64,000 nucleotides of DNA, taken from NCBI RefSeq assembly GCF_009604385.1, contig NZ_WEGJ01000012.1:1-64000 (forward strand), written 5' to 3'. Below are positions 60,072-64,000 of this stretch, piece by piece. The translations under genes were made by a program, and so were the position numbers. Each line of letters begins with the position of its first letter. Within the stretch, counting starts at the first letter, position 1. The notes under the pieces are model-generated. The model was not told where the DNA came from. It saw nothing but the letters and a program-made list of their open reading frames with translations, and searched no databases. Origin of the DNA: Streptomyces smaragdinus. GTDB lineage: Bacteria > Actinomycetota > Actinomycetes > Streptomycetales > Streptomycetaceae.

Positions 60072-60827
60072 TCACGCCTCGAAGGCGTACTCCAGGACGT
60101 ACGAGGCGGCGTCGAGCGTCATTTCGTTGACCTCCACGGGGCGATTGCCGTCCGCGTAGGCGGTTCGGCAGATGAGGATCACAGGGGTGCCCGCAGCGAT
60201 GTTCAGGTGCTCCGCCTCGTCCTTCGTGGGCATGCGCGAGCGAATCTCCTCACGGAAGTGCACCGGCTTGCAACCGAGTTCCGCGAGACGGGCATAGGTG
60301 CCGCCGGGGCCCGTGTCCTCCTGAGTGACCGCCGACCCTGCCACCAGGGAAGTGGGTAGGTAACTCGTCGCCAGCAGGACAGGCTTCCCGTCCAGGACGA
60401 AGCGGCGGCGACGAACGCAGACGGTATCCCCTTCCGGGAGATCCAGAACCCATCCGATGCGCTCCGGCGCTGCGTCCTCCGAGACGGTCACGTGATCAAC
60501 CACGAAGTCCCGGTCCTCGACGTCCGCCGACCAGATGGAGCGTCCACTGCCCCACTGTTCCTGCGAGAGGCGCTGGACGCCTCGACGTCTGAGCGGCTGG
60601 AAGGAACGCACGAACACACCGGCACCCTTACGGGCTTCGGTCAAACCTTCGTCCTTGAGTACACCCAAGGCCTGGCGAACTGTCATGCGTGCCACGCCGT
60701 GCCCGGCCATCAGGTCGTTCTCTCCGGGAAGGCGATCGCCGGGACCGTACTCCCCCGACTGGATCGCCTTGCGCAGCGAGTCCGCGATCTGCCGGTACTT
60801 GGGCCGGGTCTCGTCGGGACTGGGCAT
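60072..60827 (-). CDS. GntR family (HutC/UTRA type) transcriptional regulator
   Basis: This is a 251-residue repressor-type protein. The winged helix (about 9-75; YRQIADSLRKAIQSGEYGPG, LPGENDLMAGHGVARMTVRQ) is followed by a UTRA ligand-binding domain (about 95-245; CVRRRRFVLDGKPVLLATSY). An SD GGAGGG precedes the ATG, and one TCTAGACA box (60842-60857) sits just upstream of that SD, so autoregulation is likely. It diverges from the HATPase gene, whose promoter is flanked by two more boxes. The effector is unknown. Confidence 0.88.
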   Translation of the reverse strand: MPSPDETRPKYRQIADSLRKAIQSGEYGPGDRLPGENDLMAGHGVARMTVRQALGVLKDEGLTEARKGAGVFVRSFQPLRRRGVQRLSQEQWGSGRSIWSADVEDRDFVVDHVTVSEDAAPERIGWVLDLPEGDTVCVRRRRFVLDGKPVLLATSYLPTSLVAGSAVTQEDTGPGGTYARLAELGCKPVHFREEIRSRMPTKDEAEHLNIAAGTPVILICRTAYADGNRPVEVNEMTLDAASYVLEYAFEA

Positions 60828-60841
60828 CCAGACCCTCCTCT

Positions 60842-60857
60842 CCTCTCTAGACAGCTT
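60842..60857. promoter_or_regulatory. GntR operator box A
   Basis: CCTCTCTAGACAGCTT contains the core CCTCTCTAGACA found in all three boxes. It lies 15-30 bases upstream of the GntR start codon, where a bound repressor would block its transcript. Confidence 0.6.
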
Positions 60858-60909
60858 AGGTGATGCGTGAGGGCGCTTGTTCGATGCAGACAGCCCTCAC
60901 CCACACGCC

Positions 60910-60926
60910 AACCTCTCTAGACATCT
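60910..60926. promoter_or_regulatory. GntR operator box B
   Basis: AACCTCTCTAGACATCT lies immediately upstream of a perfect -35 hexamer TTGACA (60930-60935) for the HATPase gene. It is the exact reverse complement of box C, centre-to-centre 53 bases, about five helical turns. Confidence 0.7.
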
Positions 60927-60929
60927 CGG

Positions 60930-60959
60930 TTGACAGCATCTCCAGAAATGCGCTCTCCT
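60930..60959 (+). promoter_or_regulatory. Candidate promoter of the HATPase gene
   Basis: TTGACA at 60930-60935 matches the -35 consensus perfectly. The -10 is poor (TCTCCT at 60954-60959, spacer 18), as might be expected of a regulated promoter. Operator boxes B and C flank it on both sides. Confidence 0.5.
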
Positions 60960-60962
60960 AGA

Positions 60963-60979
60963 AGATGTCTAGAGAGGTT
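60963..60979. promoter_or_regulatory. GntR operator box C
   Basis: AGATGTCTAGAGAGGTT is the inverted partner of box B (17 of 17 bases). It lies just downstream of the predicted -10 of the HATPase gene, so simultaneous binding to B and C would clamp the promoter. Confidence 0.7.
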
Positions 60980-61034
60980 GCGTCGGCAACCTCCATGACA
61001 ACGGAGTCCGTCGACCGTTGCGCAAGGGAGCGCC

Positions 61035-61664
61035 ATGGATCTTGGTGACTGCATGCGACGCAAGCGGTGGGAAGTGCCGTTCAGCGCGGCGCCTGCCGAA
61101 GTGTCCTCTCTACGGCGGTTGTTGCGCACGCGCCTAACACTCTGGGGATTAACCGACGTGGTCGAGCAGGCGCAGATCTGTATGACGGAGCTGGTCAACA
61201 ACGTGATCCACCACGTGGGCGAGGGCACTCAGGCCTTGCTGGCGGGATCTATGCGGGGCATCCGCCTGCGACTCGAGGTGCACGACGAAGGGGCGGCGAC
61301 GGTTCCGACCGCCATGGCGCCCGCGGCCGATTGCGAGAGTGGGCGGGGGATGCAGATCGTGGATGCGCTTGCCGAGGACTGGGGCGTTGCGGCGGTCGGC
61401 ACCGGCAAGGTCACCTGGTGCGAGCTGGGGACGGGGCTGTCCGAGCCGAACGGGCATGTCGGCGGTGATCGGGTGACCAACGCCGAGGCGCTGTTGATGC
61501 TTTACGCGTCTTCCCTGCCGGAATTGCGGCATGGGCTCCCCCGCCAAGGGCCCCTCAGCCCGGCCTCGGCCGGGGAAGTGGCGGGGGAGCTCATGTCCGA
61601 TCTGGTCTGGTGGCTACGGGCTCACGGGTGTGATCCCGAAGAGGTGCTGGGCCGGGTCAGGTGA
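61035..61664 (+). CDS. RsbW-like HATPase (anti-sigma or regulatory kinase), TTA codon
   Basis: This 209-residue protein has the GHKL ATPase core of anti-sigma factor kinases: N box CMTELVNNVIHH, G1 box VHDEGA and G2 box GRGMQIVDALA, ending near residue 135. A helical tail of about 70 residues (EALLMLYASSLPELRH) follows. Many streptomycete copies work with a DNA-binding partner or sigma factor; here the neighbour is a divergent GntR regulator. Codon 39 is TTA (61149-61151), so bldA is needed for translation. AGGGAG precedes the ATG. The end overlaps the next gene tail to tail by eight bases. Confidence 0.85.
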   Translation: MDLGDCMRRKRWEVPFSAAPAEVSSLRRLLRTRLTLWGLTDVVEQAQICMTELVNNVIHHVGEGTQALLAGSMRGIRLRLEVHDEGAATVPTAMAPAADCESGRGMQIVDALAEDWGVAAVGTGKVTWCELGTGLSEPNGHVGGDRVTNAEALLMLYASSLPELRHGLPRQGPLSPASAGEVAGELMSDLVWWLRAHGCDPEEVLGRVR

Positions 61665-62853
61665 GGAGGGTGGTCGCCTTGCGGTAGTCCTCGTGGGCCG
61701 TGGCGTACTGGTGGGCGGCCACAAGGAACAGGGCTCGGTCCGTCAGGGCTGTGGCGTGGGCGGGGGGTGAGGGGGTGGCTGCGGCCACGTACGCGTCGAA
61801 GAGGGGGGTGAGCGGGGCCTCGATCAGGTGGGTGCGGGTCTGGCAGTGGAGGGTGGAGCGGGCTGTCAGGCGGCGGTGTGCGGCGATCAGGGTGGGGAGT
61901 GGCCGGGGTTCGGTCAGTTCGGCCGTCAGGGCCGGGATCGCGGACAGGTACGTATGGCGTACGTCCGGGGACCAGTTGCCCTCCGTGCCGAACGGGGGCT
62001 GGGGAGCGTCCGGGGTCGCCGGGGGTTCCTCGGCGCGGGTGGAGAGGATGTACAGCGTCGACCACCATGCCTGGATGTTGCTCCAGCTCCGGCGTTCGCC
62101 CGTCGACGCCAGTTCCGCAGTCAGCGTCAGGGCTTCCGCGCGCGCGGCTGCCGCTTGGGCGGGGTGGCCGGCGGCGGCCAGCATGCGGGCGTAGTGGGAC
62201 AGTTTCCAGAACGCGATCGCCAGGGAGGTCTCGTTCCGCGTCAGCTTCGAGCGTGCGTCCGACACCACGCGGGCGAACACCGACAGCGCCTCCTCCGGGC
62301 GGCCGGCCGCGTCCAGTTCCGCCGACCAGGCGATCAGCTGCCAGTCACCGCCGGAAGACGCGAGTTCGGCTCGTAGCGCCGCCGACTCGCCGTGTCTGCC
62401 CTCCTCCGCCAGCACCGCCGCCAGGCGGTCGTGGCCGTACGCCGGGTGCTTGACCTGGCCCAGGGTGTGGCCGAGGCGGCCCGCCGCCGCCATCTCCTCG
62501 CAGACCGCCTTGCCTTCCGTGCGGTGGCCCTGCTGGAACAGGGCGAACTGGTACGAGCTCAGGACGTCGATCAGCAGCGCCGCGCGGCGGGGCTCGGTCG
62601 GGTCGATGCGGCGGGCCGCGTCCGCCGCCTCCGCGCGGAGGGACAGCACGATGTCGGGGCGGGTCTCGAACTCGCGGTCGTAGCTGCGTGAGCGGAGGGC
62701 TTTCGCCAGCCGGGGGAGGAAGGACTGTGGGTAAGCGCGGGCCAGTACTCGGTAGGCCGGGAGCAGGTCCCGGGGGTCTTTTCGGCCGGAGGCGAGCAGT
62801 TGTAGCCGGGCGTGGAGCAGATCGTCCTGGTCGACTTCCTCGGGGCGATTCAT
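61657..62853 (-). CDS. Helical-repeat (TPR-like) protein, unknown
   Basis: This is a 398-residue soluble protein built almost wholly of Ala/Leu/Glu-rich helices of TPR size, e.g. AALLIDVLSSYQFALFQQGH, YGHDRLAAVLAEEGRHGES, LIAWSAELDAAGRPEEALSV. No catalytic motif, signal peptide or DNA-binding domain is seen. Similar stand-alone TPR proteins are common beside actinobacterial regulators and probably act as scaffolds. Its 3' end overlaps the HATPase gene, so the two transcripts can pair at their ends. Confidence 0.7.
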   Translation of the reverse strand: MNRPEEVDQDDLLHARLQLLASGRKDPRDLLPAYRVLARAYPQSFLPRLAKALRSRSYDREFETRPDIVLSLRAEAADAARRIDPTEPRRAALLIDVLSSYQFALFQQGHRTEGKAVCEEMAAAGRLGHTLGQVKHPAYGHDRLAAVLAEEGRHGESAALRAELASSGGDWQLIAWSAELDAAGRPEEALSVFARVVSDARSKLTRNETSLAIAFWKLSHYARMLAAAGHPAQAAAARAEALTLTAELASTGERRSWSNIQAWWSTLYILSTRAEEPPATPDAPQPPFGTEGNWSPDVRHTYLSAIPALTAELTEPRPLPTLIAAHRRLTARSTLHCQTRTHLIEAPLTPLFDAYVAAATPSPPAHATALTDRALFLVAAHQYATAHEDYRKATTLLT

Positions 62854-63115
62854 GAGGTCGATTGTGAAATCTGGGTAGGTCGTCGGGCAATGTTTACGGG
62901 CTGTGGTTTTGGTCCTAGGCGGGAAGGGAGATGAGGTGTCATGATGGTGTTGCTGTCACTGTTGGGACGACGGTCGGAGATATTCCGCTTGGAATTCCCC
63001 GCCGTACGTGGACCGGTGACCCGCCGGGGATGTGCAACCTGAACCCCCGTTCGACGCGTCAACGGAGTGAGCACACTCCGGGCTGTACGGCAGCCCCCGG
63101 CATGGGAGAGCGTCG

Positions 63116-64000
63116 ATGTCCCGAAGTGTCCGATCGTGGGTACGGTCGCGGAAACGTACGACCCTCAGCGCCGCCTGCGCGGTCGTCGCGGCGTCCATCG
63201 CGTTAGCCGTCGGGAACACCGCCGTCGGAGGCAAGGGCACGAACGCCGAGGCCAGAGGCGGGGATCCGGCCGAGCGGGTCGGGGCGAGCATGCGGAAGGC
63301 CGGGGACAGCGCCAAGGAGACGGCCGAGCGGTGGGACGGCAGCGCCCAGGTGCTGGGGGACGGGTCCACGTCGTACACCGGGGCGCAGCCGGGGCAGTTG
63401 AAGCCGCGGAAGCTGAAGCCCGGGGAGAAGCCGCCGCAGTTCGTCGTCTTCTCGTGGGACGGGGCTCTCGAGGGGGACGATCATCTGTTCTCCCATTTCC
63501 GGGAGGTCGCCGCGGAGAGCGACGCCCATATGACGTTCTTTCTCACCGGGATTTATCTGCTGCCCCAGGAGAAGAGCGGACTCTATCGGCCGCCGCAGCA
63601 CAAGCGGGGGGCGGCGGCGATCTCGTACCCGACCGAGGAACACATACGGACCACGCTGAAGCAGCTGAGCGGCGCCTGGAAGGACGGGCACGAGATCGGG
63701 TCGCACTTCAACGGGCATTTCTGCGGGAAGAAGGGCGGGGATGACTGGAGCGTCGGTGAGTGGACCAGCGAGATCAACCAGATGTACGAGTTCGTGAAGA
63801 AGTGGAAGACCAACACCGGCTTCACCGATCTGCCGCCGCTCCCCTTCGACCCCGACCGGGAGTTCGTCGGCGGGCGCGCGCCCTGTCTGGAGGGGCAGGA
63901 GACGCTCGTACCGGCCGTCAAGAAGGCCGGATGGCGTTACGACGCCAGCTCGCCCGGCGGATTCCAGACCTGGCCCGGCAAGAAGGACGGGGTCTGGGAC
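63116..64000 (+). CDS. Secreted polysaccharide deacetylase (NodB-like), partial, TTA codon
   Basis: The first 295 codons are present; the gene runs off the window. The ATG at 63116 follows GGGAGAG. An Arg-rich start and hydrophobic stretch (about 16-34) form a signal peptide or anchor, then a linker. The NodB-like domain begins near PPQFVVFSWDGALE, where the Asp of WDG stands for the usual metal-binding DD motif; GSHFNGHF (H-x3-H) gives the two metal His. A family role in removing acetyl or formyl groups from chitin- or murein-like glycans is expected. Codon 30 is TTA (63203-63205), predicting bldA control. Confidence 0.82.
   Translation, partial: MSRSVRSWVRSRKRTTLSAACAVVAASIALAVGNTAVGGKGTNAEARGGDPAERVGASMRKAGDSAKETAERWDGSAQVLGDGSTSYTGAQPGQLKPRKLKPGEKPPQFVVFSWDGALEGDDHLFSHFREVAAESDAHMTFFLTGIYLLPQEKSGLYRPPQHKRGAAAISYPTEEHIRTTLKQLSGAWKDGHEIGSHFNGHFCGKKGGDDWSVGEWTSEINQMYEFVKKWKTNTGFTDLPPLPFDPDREFVGGRAPCLEGQETLVPAVKKAGWRYDASSPGGFQTWPGKKDGVWD

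Noticed and set aside
57908..61664. Integrative element in tRNA-Tyr
   Set aside because: The tRNA is a known attachment site and a GntR regulator is nearby, but I found no integrase, no excisionase, no replication or transfer gene and no repeat of the tRNA 3' end within the window.

Overview
The window is a piece of the chromosome core of a Streptomyces species or a close relative. The evidence is the very high G+C content, GTG and TTG starts alongside ATG, rare TTA (bldA-type) codons confined to non-housekeeping genes, LAXTG sortase signals, the common Streptomyces intergenic repeat with a GGCGTTTGAGG core, and ribosomal and RNA polymerase proteins of typical actinobacterial length. Most genes lie on the minus strand, so the transcriptional order runs from high to low coordinates.

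Layout from low to high coordinates. 1-5.6 kb: the truncated start of a VOC-family gene, a GH3 beta-glucosidase-like lipoprotein, and two tandem LAXTG surface-protein paralogues. 5.6-23.7 kb: one nearly unbroken run of ribosomal genes, read from rpsJ (23.7 kb) down to rplQ and truA, i.e. the S10, spc and alpha clusters with secY-adk-map and infA-rpmJ inside. A TTA-containing secreted phospholipase-D-like gene (24.2 kb, plus strand) is the only gene between this run and the str cluster tuf-fusA-rpsG-rpsL. Next come a DUF1707 membrane protein, rpoC-rpoB, rplL-rplJ with a leader that can hide the rplJ Shine-Dalgarno, two paralogous lipoproteins, rplA-rplK, nusG-secE and tRNA-Trp.

From 45.4 kb the region is more mixed. 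After aspC comes what I consider the most interesting locus, at 46.7-53.3 kb. A processive-type GT2 polysaccharide synthase, a membrane-tethered GH26 enzyme, a GT39-like membrane glycosyltransferase and a second GH26 form an overlapping minus-strand operon. A third GH26 diverges from it. All three GH26 proteins keep both catalytic glutamates. This looks like a dedicated cell-surface polysaccharide synthesis and trimming system placed between aspC and the adenosine deaminase-murB pair. Housekeeping genes follow (add, murB, a LysE-type exporter, a YajQ protein, tRNA-Tyr), then accessory genes: DUF4253, a three-repeat secreted beta-trefoil-like protein, a GntR/UTRA regulator divergent from a TTA-containing HATPase, a helical-repeat protein, and a TTA-containing polysaccharide deacetylase cut by the window edge. 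The GntR-HATPase intergenic region carries three copies of a TCTAGACA-type operator, two of which form a perfect 17-bp inverted pair.

Functionally, the window holds much of the translation and transcription machinery, with intrinsic terminators marking transcription units: after rplQ, adk, rplO, tuf, rpoC, rplL, the lipoprotein gene at 40.4 kb, rplA and nusG. Envelope genes (GH3, LAXTG proteins, PLD, GH26/GT, MurB, deacetylase) lie between these housekeeping blocks. I saw no CRISPR array, insertion sequence, integrase or prophage gene.
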